DNA of 38,726 nt from Sphaeroforma arctica JP610 (Eukaryota; Opisthokonta; Ichthyosporea; Ichthyophonida), in contig NW_014040103.1 of NCBI RefSeq assembly GCF_001186125.1, positions 1-38,726 of the forward strand, written 5' to 3'. The stretch's first letter is position 1; each line of letters starts with the position of its first letter. Positions 22,902 through 35,280 of this stretch are shown in pieces. The notes below the pieces were generated by a model that worked only from the letters and a program-made list of their open reading frames with translations, was not told the origin of the DNA and made no database searches. The position numbers and the translations under genes were made by a program.

Positions 22902-25900
22902 TTACGGTCGGATAAACCATGGCTGCTTGCCCTCTTCGAGCTCGCCGACCTTGATGTGTGATGTGATCCTAAATACCAAATCAGAAAATCAGATGAGAAA
23001 GGGTCTTGACTCTTCTTATCGCAGCCATCTTCGCCGTATGCGGGGATTCGAAACAATCACGCAAAACAGCTGACCGTAAGTGAACATAAGGACAAAACCA
23101 GGCGTATATGATCTTTTGCGATATTAAAAAAAGTACAGCAAAGCACAAACAGTATAAGGCTTCAACAGCATGCCAAGTCAATAAATAACACAAGTCTCCA
23201 AAACGAGTAATAAGAACTCACGAAATAGATACTAAAAATACATACTTGTCGGTACACAGCAATCTGATACGCTCACAGGTCGCCGGCGCATCCAGACGGA
23301 ATCGGCCTGAGATACCCTCATCCGCACGAGCGGCAGCGATGGCGTCTTTGATAGCCGAGTGCACAGACACAGCTAGGAACAGGGGAGGCTCGCCCACCGC
23401 CTTGCTACGGTACACCGCGCGTGTGCAGAAGGACTCCTCTAGTAGGTGTACGTTGAAGGTCTGTGGGATGTCTCTGAACCCAGGGATCTTGTACATACCT
23501 GGTCCGACCGTGCGCAAGCGTCCCTAGAGTCCGAGGAGCAATCGAGTTTCGATCGTTATTCAAAATGCGATGCAAAACATGTTCGACAGGGTATGTATCA
23601 GCGAAAGAAAGTGCAACCACAAAAAGCATCCATAAAGCTCCCAGCCTTATGAACTCAGAAAGCGATGCTTCACCATACCTCCGCACTCCATAGCAATTCT
23701 TCCATGGTGAACAAGCCTACGCCTTGCATGAATGCACCTTCAATCTGGCCCACGTCGATAGCCGGGTTAATGCTCTGTCCGACATCCATACACAGATCCG
23801 TTTGCAAGATCTGAGACGAAGATATAATTTCGAGAGTATGTACGACAGATTTGTAAGACAAATTGAAACAACTTGGTATATCCTCGCTTCAAATAATAGC
23901 TCCGCTCCGACGATAGCGAGCACGTACAATAATGCGATACTAGCGAATCACAATACGACATGTATATAGCCTTATGCAAGTACACGCACGATATTGGTAC
24001 AAAACACACCTGCACTTCTCCGGTGAGAGTGTCAATCTCCACCTCAGACATAGCCGCGCCGTAACTGTGGTAGTGGAATGGTTTGCCCTCGCCCTTGATG
24101 AAATCAAACCCAATGCCGGGGGTGGAGAAGTACCCGGTGGTAGAGAGTGAAACGCAGTCAAGGTACGCACGGTTGACGGCATCCTGGAAGGTGCGAGTGG
24201 TCTTGGTGCCGTCCTCTGTAATATAGAGGCAGACGAGTTTCAGTACTATACATGGGAGAAGCATTCTCAGACACTGAAGACACGGTAAGTGCGCCCCACA
24301 CACGTGCAACACCCAATTCATTGTGCCATGAAAATGGATACATAGTGACCAATGAGATCAACAGAAACTCCATTTAAATATTGAGAGTGAAAAAATACGT
24401 TCGCTGGGCGAAGTCAAGCTTCCCGCACACGCTTAAACAAGACATACCATTCTCATCGTAAAGATACGGCTGCAGGCGCTCAATAATGATGAGGCACGCA
24501 TTGCGCACAGCGGCTCCGTTCAGATCCGAACTCGCCGACGCGGCGGTGGGTGACGTGTTGGGTACCTTGTCTGTGGCTGTCTCGTTGATATACACGCGAT
24601 CAGGTGAGATGCCGAACTCGTTGCATACTACAGCGTATATCTTGGTGTGAAGACCCTGGCCCATCTCTGTACCACCGTGCGTGACCAACACGGACCCGTC
24701 CTGTACACGAAGAGAAGACCTGGGTGTTAGTAAAGTGAATATGATACAACAAATACATATTCGAGGCGATGCGCTCATGCCATTATTCCGCAGAGCGTAA
24801 CTTGAAAATCATTAAAAAGGCCAAACATTGCGTATACTGCTGAAAACGACATGACGGGCCACATGCTATACTGCGCTTGAGGTCGCATGCTCGGTTGATA
24901 CCATACCACCCCAGAAACCTACAATGAGCACCAGAACTCACCAAGTAAACATGCACCAGAGCACCCGCCTGATTCAGATGGTTGATGGTGAAGGAGATAC
25001 CAAACTTGGTTCCCACTGCCTGGATGCCTCGCTTTCTGAACCGATTCTTCCTATTAAACTCGGCAATCTCTGCGCACCTCTGCTCGTAATGGCCCTTCTC
25101 CATGACCTTGACCAGACACCTGTCGGCATCGTAGTGTTGTAGCTTCATGCAGTAGTGGGTCTCCTCTCCGACCTTGTACATGTTCATCTGCTTCACTTGC
25201 ATAGCTGGCAGCCCGGTAGTACGAACGACATCGTCCATAACCACTTCGGCGAAGAACATGGCCTGCGGTGCGCCAAAGCCTCGGAAAGCGGTGTTGGACA
25301 CTGTGTTGGTACGCACAACCTGCCCCTCTATAACGTGGGTTAGAAAGTGTAATGATGAAATGAGATGGATGCATACAAACCGATTAAACATATGTTTGGA
25401 CATTGGAACCAAGTTAATACGACGCTACAAAACATATAGAACATGGTCATTCATTTGAATAAGAGCACATGGTATGTACGTACAGACGACTATGAAGCCT
25501 TAATTGCAATACACAGTCAATGACGTATCGACAGAATTCCATGAGGAACTCAACAAACACACCTGCTCGGAAGTTGGCGTATCGGTACACGTTCTCGCAA
25601 TGGAAGATGGCACGATCCACCACCGCTTCCGACAAGTCCATGGAGTAGCCTCCATTGGCCCACATGCGCATATGACACGCTATCACTCGCCCGTCTTTGT
25701 TGAACCCCACCTTGTACTTGCACAGGAAGGGGTGGCGGTGTCCCGAGCTGATCATATCCTCGTCACGATCCAGCATGCACTTCACCGGCTTGCCCACAAC
25801 AACGGCGCTCATGGCACACAGACTGGACAGCATGACTGACCGCGACTCCTTGCCGCCAAAGCCGCCGCCCATACGCTTGACCTTGCACGTGACGCGGTTC

Positions 25901-28900
25901 GCTGGCACACCCGCAACGATGGCCGCCTGCATCTGGGTCTTTGTGGGCGCCTGTGTGGACACGTGCATCTCCAACTCACCACTCTCCTTGGGGATGACGT
26001 ACGACGCCATGGTCTCCAGGTAGAAGTGCTCCTGCGCGCCGGTACGGGCCTCGCCCTCAATCACATAGTCACAGCTATCCCACGCCTCATGCACGTTGCC
26101 ACGCTCAAGGCAACGGACGGGTGAGAAGCCTGCGTTCTCGCTCCCCAGAGCTTCCTCGATGGTCAGTACGGGTGTGAGCACTTTGTACTCGACGGCGACC
26201 TTCTTGGCCGCCAGCTGAGCGCGCTCGTGTGTGTCTGCCAGTACGACAGCGACGAACTGCCCGAACGACGTCACGGTCTTGCTGCGAATGAGCTCTTCAT
26301 CCTTGATAACGGGACCTGTGTTGTGGTGTTCGATGTTCGCTTGAGACGATAATCACAATAGATTATGGGAATGTACGTCCATGTGTATGGTTGTGTATGA
26401 TCGCTGGCGTCCGTCGAGCAATGGAACAGCCATCAACACGAGCCAACAGCCTTGTCGACGATCGCAAAATATATATTTGACTAGGCTAGATTATATCAAG
26501 TTCATCACACCTAGAGGCTGAGTGCAATGAGCTAATCCTTCATAAACGGGTATTGTTGTTATTGCATCAGAGAATCGGATTCTAACACCGCCGTCAAATT
26601 GATTGAGCTTTCATCAGGCACATCAAGTACAGAAACGGTTTCTGCATTTTCCATTGTGCTCTATGGTCTAATCACAAAGTGCCGGCATGCATGCATATTC
26701 AAGCTCTAAATTATAATACGGCTACAATTCGTACATACGTACACAAGTTTGCACCAATCCAAATTGACACACATAATAACGCCCCCACCCGCATAGGAGT
26801 TCCTGATCAGCATACCTTGCTTGTTCTCGCCGGGGACGTCCTTGGCATACAACACGTCGTAGACACCGTCCATCTCCATAGCAACCGATATGTCCACCTC
26901 CAAAATCTCGGCGTGGGCGTGCTTGCTCCAGACGATACCGGCGTATAGTGTACCCTTAACATCCACAATGTCATCCACGTAGAGAGCTTCTCCTGAGGTT
27001 TGCTTATCAGCTGTCGAATCGAGTAAAGTGATGCGATCATAGGGTTAGTTTAAATTCCATCATCAGCACACTCTGATGGGTTCATGGTGCAATGAATCAG
27101 TCGCACAACCTAAACGTATGTCAAAACATCGGTCACCCGCACTGAACTTTCTACATCAGAGTTAGAACCTCAACAGATCACTCCAGTGAAATTCAGAGCC
27201 ACTATAGAGAGCACCCACTTTGTACTAACCCTTGGCAAGCTATAGTATAGTACCACACCAATTAATCAACCAGCACACAAAAACCTCCGCAGCACGCCCT
27301 TTCGCAAGTCAGGAAATTGATCCAGTTATACAGCCACACAGTCACACAACCGACCAAAGTCCCTCGCATCCATACCTGACACGTGCGCGGTAGGCTTGTG
27401 GAGGATCTCGTGCCCTGGCTGAGGCAGGGGAGTGGGCATGGTCTTGGCCTCGGGTTCCATACGTTTGAAGACCTGGGCGCTTTTGCTCACAGGGCGTTCG
27501 TACCGTTCGGCACTTGACTTCCAGCTCGCGGGGATGTCGTGCTGAGGGTTAGAGATAGACACGTTTCCGATTAGTAAAGAATTCACGTCATTGTCTGGCT
27601 TGACTAGCCGTTATGATATAATCGCAGGCGATGAGTGGCGTGAGATACCTGGGTACCAGGCAAGAATTAGGGTCAACACGTACTGAAATAGAGGTACAGT
27701 GTTCGATTGATGAAGGCCTACACTCTATAGAATGAACTATCAGCGACGTTGCAGCTGATGTGCGGAACACCCTAGTACCCGTAAGATAACGCCAGCGAAT
27801 GTCTTGCGTGCAAGTACCCCTCATCGAAAAAACAAAAACATGCAGCCAGATGCAGTCCTGTATACACAAGCTACCCACTTCGAAGTATATCTACGAGCCA
27901 TTACAATGGCCAGTCGGCCTTGCACGTGACTCACGGTGGAGCCCATTCCCATAACATGCATCGCCCATAACTACCTGTATCTTGCCAGAAATGCTGATGA
28001 AGAACTTGAAGAAGAAGCTGGTGACCAGACTCATGCGGTACTCCGCCATGCCTCCGGGTGTGTGCGCGGGTAAGTAGATTTCCTGCGTGAGGCGTCCACA
28101 GGCGTCTTCCAACAGCCCCTCCCGACCCCATACCTGCCCCACCAGCCACTGTGCCGTCTCCTTGGCCTGCACACTGATGGGACCAACCCCGCCAAAGCAC
28201 ATGCTGCACTCGGCAACGGTGTAGATGGGTTTGCCAGCGTCTATTGTGTGAGGATATAGGAGGAGACAAGAGGGCATGAGAATGAACCAGCCGCGCGTGC
28301 GATTAACCCAAATCCGCGGTTTCACACGGTAGATTGCGGTAATGAATGGAAACGACTGCTACCCGCTCTATGCAACTTGGAATTTGAAGGGGTAAGGATA
28401 GTACTTGGAGGCGGCTGTAATTAACCGCCACAATTAGCTACAACTTGGACACACACCGTTTGTCCCGGAATCAGTCAATCGCACGCGCAGCGCTGAGTTG
28501 ACGATGGCAATATCGTCGTCCTTTCTGCGTGCCTGTTTGTAGGATTCCACGAACTCGTTCTTCTTCGTGAACGGGATATGCAGAGACACCAGAACATCGT
28601 CCTGCTTCAGAGCAGTTGTGCGATACCTACATAGTACATGTGAATAGAATACAAAGTCGTCAGCAAATGCGACTATATATCTATATCTATATATATATAT
28701 ATACAGCTACATTCGAGTCTCTGATGGCCGGCGCAGAGTACTTCCATCTGTATTTTCCCCTACCTTTCACATAGACAGAGATTGAGACAAGGCAACGAAC
28801 AAAGAACCCCCAAACTATGAAACGCAGCGCACACACTTAGCAGGAGCCCGTGCTTAGCTGACTAACCATTACATTACATGTCCAACCCAGCTACCCCCTA

Positions 28901-31900
28901 TCAGTATTACGCACCAAGTTCGTGCCTGGTGTCGCAGAAGGAAACGATATATGTATCACACACATTCATTCAAGAACAGGCAGCAGCCGAGCAAGATACA
29001 GGGAACAACTGGATCCCACCGAGTGAGAAGACACTCAGGCCAACATCCATTTGCAAGCGAGCATGCCATTCACTGCTGCATAGACGAGAACATACTTGAG
29101 GAAAAACTCGGTCATGGGCACGATACGTGGCTCCTTGTTGTGGCATTGCACAGTTACAGAGGCACCGCTGGCCACCCACAGTGGGTTCAGATCAGAAATA
29201 GGACTAGCCGTCGCAATGTTTCCACCTGTGATAACGAGGCAGGTGGGTGGACAGGACAGTGGGATGAGACATGGACGGTGAAGCGAGCCAGAGTTGTGAT
29301 GTGCCGAGTGGTTCAGAACCATGATAGGTCTAGCCTACGGTGTGAACAGGCGAAATCTACCAGGTAGCATTCGTCAAACGCAACCTCGAATAAACAAGCA
29401 TCGGCACATATAGAGCTATAGCGAAAGCACTGAGAAAATAAAAGCTCGTTCCGGTCTGCTATGACAAATGCGGTCAAGGTACTTATACGAGTTGAGTACG
29501 GTGAATGCCCAAATTCATATATTGAAAGTACTTTTCGTATCCTATGTTTCCATAGCACACACTCCCATGCCTCTAACGCTCTCCCACTTTTACTGGGGAA
29601 TAAAACATATCCCACACATCATCGATGAACTTCATAATTAATATTTGTCCAAAAAAAACATCACATGTATCCACATAGACCCAATATCAAACATCCAACT
29701 CCCAGCATTTCCCAAGAACATCTACCCACGGACATCGCATACATACCGATCGCCGCAACATTCCGGATCTGATTTCCAGCGAACCACTCCAGCATCTCCA
29801 CAGCAGATGCTAAAGTCTGAGTCTTCTCTGCGCCATTCTTATCCATGATCTCACGGAACCGTCGCTCCATGTCCGCCAGTGTGGTACCTGGAAAACAGCA
29901 CCCGAAGAATCAGAGATTGAACATGTGGATACATATGCACGTGTTTTTGAGACCGTCGTTGACACCCACTTGTACCCTGCATTAATTTCTTAATGCACTA
30001 GTGAAAAGGTATTACAGGGGCCTCGCGCCAGAGCAGTATAGCGTAACGCGCATCAAACATTGGACTAGAACCTTTTTCCCAACAGCTGTAACAAATATGA
30101 CACACTGCTATCTTTTCTGACGCCACATTGCATCCATCATACTTCGTGTGCAAGTCGAGTCGTACTGGACCCAGATTCGTACAGAACATCACCAATTCAC
30201 TACACCATCCTTCCTATCCAACATACCTACACCGATGGCCACCCCATCTTCAAACTCCTGGAAGTCGTTCAGTTCACGCACGTGCATGGCGTGAATGAAG
30301 ACTGGATACTGCATGCCCTTAAACTTCGTCTCTACACCCAGCTCCGTGTTGCCGAACACCATCTTGGCCTCGGGGTGGATGTGCTTCAGGCGGAGAGCCT
30401 GTGTAGGTGTGAGTGTGATAGGTGACGAGGGTAGATTGGCAATGGCATGGTTGATAGATACATAGAACAGGTTTATTTGGTGGTTGACCACGCAGATGAG
30501 ATACCTGACACCACTATGCATTTGACAGCCGTGTGGAATACTCTGTGATAATATTATGTTAGTATCCACGAAATGACGGCCGTAACAGCGATACATTTTA
30601 AACCTGTGACATGTACTTCAACCGCATACAGACAAACAAGCGTGTGCGCATATATCCAGACTAATAGACAATGCACATGGGTATTTGATCGAGATTTTAT
30701 GTGTGTATGACGATCCAGATTTCACTTCAGGTTTACAAATGTGAATAGCTTACCACATGCACGATGTTGAAGAAGTAAATAAACACCAAAAAGCACTAGT
30801 TTTGTGCGTAACAATGTGCGAGTACTAACGGCTTGCTATTTCTGTGCCCACTTCCTTTTATGTTTGTACATAAATTCGTCATATTTAGTGTATAAAAGTG
30901 ATATAATACCTTTACACTCGCGTATACATACAAACAATAGATACACATACACCACGTTGATAGAATAACGTTCGTGACGCCTGTTTCGCCATACAATTAG
31001 ACCTTACAGCAGTAAGACAACGCAGATACCAATGTTCCAGTCTGTACCCTATGTGAATAAGTAGTACACCCAGAAAGACACGTGTACACACACCTCCTCT
31101 AGACACGTAGGCGTGTACCAGGTCATCCTCTCGCCCTTATATTCCAACCCAGTGGTCAGAACACCTTTGCGGCGCAAACCAGGTGGGAAAATAGGCTCTT
31201 GCGATGGATCGTACGGAGTGTACGCGCTGCGGTTTGGATTGACTGTGTTCTCATACGCAGCGTCGTCATCGCAACAACCTGCAGCAACGATGCACACGCG
31301 GGAGGTGATAACAAACAAGGTATCCATCAGTTCATATGCCAAGCGCGCGCGCGCGAGAGGGAGAGAGAGAGAGAGAACATAAGCATGCATGACATCGAAT
31401 TGAATTCGCATAGTTGTTCAGTAGTTGTTCAGCAGGCGCCTGCATGTCCACACGTGTGGGTAGAATGTCAAGAACCACCGATGCAATTCCCTATGGTACT
31501 TTGCATCAACGTGTTTCCTTTTGAAGTTTATGACCCGTCACTGACTGCACTAGCTTGCCAATGCGCGCGCGTTGAATAGCTGCAACCCGTGCGCACTATC
31601 AACATCCTCGTGGATTGTCGGGCACGACCACGTATGCAATATATGTTAATCAAACCGTGTATATCAATCTATAAAGGTGTGCTTGATGCACTACATTTTG
31701 GTTAAATGAGCATGGAAGTATTGCTCTTTGATCTGCACGGCTATACAACCCATACCATTCGCCTGTGTAGTGGGCGCCTTCTTGCCAGAGCCTCCGTTCT
31801 TGCAGCAGTCTGCTCCCATAGGACAGCCATTGGCTTTACCGGTGTCATTTGACTTGGGCTCTTTGTAGATACCAGCGAAGGTGCGGAAGGCATCGTAGAT

Positions 31901-33959
31901 GGGCCTATAACCGGTGCAGCGACATAGATTGCCGTCAAAGGCGTGTTCAATGTCTTCGACACTCTGTTATGGGCAAAAGGGGTCCGTGATCCTTATAAGC
32001 AAAATGCGTGAGCACCGGGGGCGTGTTGAGACACTGGGTATGGAATAGCGTACGAAATGAAATGAATGCTACTTCTACCCATGTGTGTGGGGCTGTGTGG
32101 GGCAAGTTGCTAAGTCTGAACTGATAAGTCAATAGTCAATATATCTGGTTTTAGACTAACGTTTCCAGTACAGAATATATGACCTGTCTATAGTACTAGA
32201 TGAGGGTAGCTCGACGGTTGTATATCGAAAAGTACGTTACACTTAGCACACCGAGTAAATCATCCTTATAACGAACGGAGTGTATTTGTGGCGCTTATAG
32301 GAAGAATATAGCTAAGGTGGCCATGACATGAGCCCAGCATATGCACATATAGGTGTACGATAAAATATACGTTTCTGAATCAGTATGACTACTTGCGTGA
32401 GCAACTAAGCGACCAGTGTACCAAGAAACGAATAAAGATGAATACAAAAGGAACTTGAAACCGTTTCATTTAAATCTACAAAAGCAGAATGTACCAAATT
32501 CGGCCCACAAAGGTGCGCTTCATGCACTCTTATAACTGTTTGCCAAAGATATATTTGATGTGAAGTTTCCATTTGAACGAATGTAAATGCACCAGTACAT
32601 ACAGAGTAAATATCGGTATCAGTTCCTGTATAAATCTTGTGAGAATCACTTATATACAACTGTATGTGTTTTACAAACATAAAAAGAACAAATAGCATGG
32701 GAATATGAACAAAATATATATATATTAATCATAACATACATAACATCTATATCACTATAGATCATGTATTGTATATATCTTAGCGGAAAAATACCTAGTT
32801 GTGATTGTATGTGTACGGAACTAGCATATATAAAGACCTGCGCGTGTACAACGTACGTCGCTACAGAGATATTCGGCCACACTATGAAAGCTCATCAGAA
32901 GTCTTAAAGACATGACTACTTAATTTTGAAATTTACAATATTTATTCGTAAATAACTCACAAAGATACGTACCGGATTCGAGTTATTGCGTAGCAGCGTA
33001 TACATAGACATGACAATCCCCGGTGTGCAGAAGCCGCACTGGGAACCGTGGGCTTTGGCTAGTCGCTCCTGAACCGCATGCAGAGCCTTCTTGGTGTTCC
33101 CTATACCTTCGACTGTGGTGACAGCCATGTTAGCTACCGCGCACAGAGGCATCAGGCAGGCATTTACATTCCTGCCAGGAGAATGCCGAGATTATGAATT
33201 CAGGGTGAGTGATCAGAACGTATACCTAGAAAACTCGAGAGTTCGTGACATGCGGGCGCAGAATAAACACACACTTCACATTCCTCCAATTGTCATGAAC
33301 TCAGGAGTTTCTGAGGTTCATATTTATTCAGCGCCTGGCTTTGCAGTGACCAGACTCTCTCACACGCGACTTAATGAGCTACGACTTTGACACCTCACTT
33401 CACAATGAATTATGTGCACATATGACTCGGACACATCCGACAATCCCACAATTAACTAAACGCCCAACTCGTTATGAAATATAATAAACTCGTTGAAAAT
33501 CCGCTACACAAGGCACAGATGCTAAACTTCGGGTGTCTAATGCAGTAAACAAATAAACTTTATCAGTCCGATTGTATGTCAGCCTCACCTGTGAACGACC
33601 TTGTCGTTGTGGTCGATATGGGACAACATCACAGTGCATGCACCACACCCGCCTTCCGCACAGCCCAGTTTAGTGCCAGTCAAGCCAAGGTCTTCTCGGA
33701 GAAACTGCAGCAGCGTCATCTCCGGTTGTACATTATCTCGCATGATACGGTGGCCGTTCTAAACACAAGACCACAGCGTATTCATTAGTATGAAATCGTA
33801 AGGAAAAATACAGTTTCTGGTCTCGAGATACCGGTAAGACATCGACACAAATGAAAAATAGTATTGTTAATATCAACTGGAATAGCATACCACGTAGGTG
33901 ATGAATTCAGACCGATAGGGCGCATGGTCCTTGTATAGCGCGTTGGTTATGTGCACCAT
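22902..33959 (-). CDS. Xanthine dehydrogenase, complete, 19 exons
   Basis: Molybdenum-iron-flavin enzyme of purine catabolism: hypoxanthine to xanthine to urate. Exons 5' to 3': 33959-33891, 33758-33589, 33171-32973, 31963-31756, 31278-31094, 30398-30227, 29887-29747, 29225-29096, 28626-28457, 28240-27975, 27541-27376, 27010-26816, 26315-25563, 25327-24942, 24700-24448, 24215-24010, 23810-23679, 23523-23246, 22968-22902. They total 4,146 bases and 1,381 aa. The first 2Fe-2S cluster has [10 protein letters not shown] (Cys 56, 61, 64) and Cys 85. The second has CGFC (125, 128) and LCRC (160, 162). FAD domain: [23 protein letters not shown]. Molybdenum domain: [72 protein letters not shown] and the Arg of FRGFG favour xanthine dehydrogenase over aldehyde oxidase. 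The last exon ends KQPWFIRP, like the animal C-terminus. The linker after the second cluster is cysteine-rich (CPMGADCC, then GCC). Exon 26315 could instead start at 26339, in frame. The start is the only ATG before the NALY segment. Confidence 0.97.
28674..28705. repeat. CTATAT / TA microsatellite in a xanthine dehydrogenase intron
   Basis: CTATAT units grade into TA repeats, close in type to the array at the start of the window. It lies between exons 29225-29096 and 28626-28457. Confidence 0.85.
31343..31376. repeat. GC then GA dinucleotide repeat in a xanthine dehydrogenase intron
   Basis: A run of GCGCGCGCGCGC passes directly into GAGAGGGAGAGAGAGAGAGA. It lies in the intron between exons 31963-31756 and 31278-31094. 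Confidence 0.85.
31964..32972 (-). other. Longest xanthine dehydrogenase intron, about 1.0 kb
   Basis: AT-rich sequence between exons 33171-32973 and 31963-31756. I see no open frame with protein-like content, no RNA gene and no clear mobile element. Confidence 0.6.
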
Positions 33960-35192
33960 CTTGGCTCGATGTCAACGACGTTGTCGTTTAATCAGGCTGT
34001 TCGATATAAATACTCCTGATGACCGCAAATGAGTTTTTGGTTCACTATTAGAAATAGCTTTTATTTACTACAAACCGCCTTGTGAAACAATCCCAAATTG
34101 CTAGCTTGCCCTCTCTCAAGTCTAACACTATGGATGTACGCTAGCATTCCCTACTTTAGCGGTATGTATATTATAATTACAATATATTTTTAATTACATA
34201 CTTGGACCGGATGTCGTGACGTGCATGTGAATAGGATGACTGCTGATAGCAGAAAAAGGGCTTGTCGGCGCATGTCAATTTTTCAATTTTCAGTTTGTGG
34301 AATCCCTCTCTCTGGGCAGTCGTAAACTCGTAGTTATGCAGCAGGACAGAAAACGTAATAAAAGTATTACGCAATGCCTGGCTGCTGGGAGATTGTGCCT
34401 GCACACTAATGATACCATTGCACTGACCAACCTTTTACGTATAGAACTATATATAAAAATAGGAGGGGGGGGGGGGGGTGTGAGTGGGACAAAGGAAGAA
34501 TTGCTCATTGTTTCAGTGTGTAGTAGCAAATGCCTTTAATTTATTTATTTTCACTTTTTGGAGTAACTATTTTACACGGCACTGACGGCATACGCAATAG
34601 TCACAGACTCACAGTCACAGACTCACAGTCACAGACTACTCTAGTCACACTTCACAGTAACATGAATTCATGACAAAATGACCATGAGTCATCCAACCGC
34701 AGAATATTTTAGGCTGAAGCCCTGAAAAGCTGAAGCCTGAAACTGAAAGGCTGAAGCAGCCTGAACGCCTAAAAGAGGCCAGCTGATAGAAAATCAAAAT
34801 AGTATTTCCGAAAAACTCAGTATTTGAATATTTCATGACCCGTCACAATTGTCATTGTGACTGTGAGTCTGGGACTCTGGGTCTGTGTCTCTGTGACAGA
34901 CTGTGAGACTGAGAGTCTGTCGGGCCAGTGGCCGTTGGCGTCTGAACTCTGAACTCTGGAGTGAGTCTGGACTCTGGACTATATTTAGATTTTGGACATT
35001 CATTTAGACCAACCTTTGAGGCCTTGGTGATGGTCTCAACGCCTCTCTCTCGCTCTCTCAGCCTGTCCACTATGCTAACTGCTGACTGCTGAGGTCTGAC
35101 GGGACACCCGTACAGTCAGCTGTAATCGAACGAGTGGAGACTCTGAATTTTTGGCGGTATTGTGTACAATTTTGCTACATTACAAGAAGTCA
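33960..35192. other. Spacer between xanthine dehydrogenase and the kinase gene
   Basis: This contains the xanthine dehydrogenase promoter on its left and the kinase 3' UTR on its right. A run of 14 G lies at 34465-34478. A 14-base unit, TCACAGACTCACAG, is repeated nearly three times at 34601-34640. About 34700-34770 repeats variants of GCTGAAGC. About 34855-35010 is rich in GACTGTGAG and GACTCTGG. No gene recognised. Confidence 0.6.
34601..34875. repeat. Simple-sequence inverted repeat
   Basis: GACTCACAGTCACA within 34601-34630 has its exact reverse complement, TGTGACTGTGAGTC, near 34857-34870. The arms of 14 bases enclose about 230 bases and sit in a low-complexity zone, so the pairing may be a by-product of repeat composition. 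Confidence 0.6.
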
Positions 35193-35198
35193 TTTATT
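35193..35198 (-). terminator. Candidate polyadenylation signal of the kinase gene
   Basis: TTTATT on the plus strand reads AATAAA on the minus strand, about 83 bases past the kinase stop codon. Confidence 0.55.
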
Positions 35199-35280
35199 TT
35201 CACTAAGCTGTTATCTTAATCCGCATCGGATCACACGCGCAATATCGATGTCCGCCTCTCCTTTGTCGTGACTGTGCGAA

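Noticed and set aside
25697-26060. Open frames overlapping the large xanthine dehydrogenase exon in other frames or on the plus strand
   Set aside because: They are shadows of a conserved GC-rich exon; only the minus-strand frame with the enzyme motifs is real.
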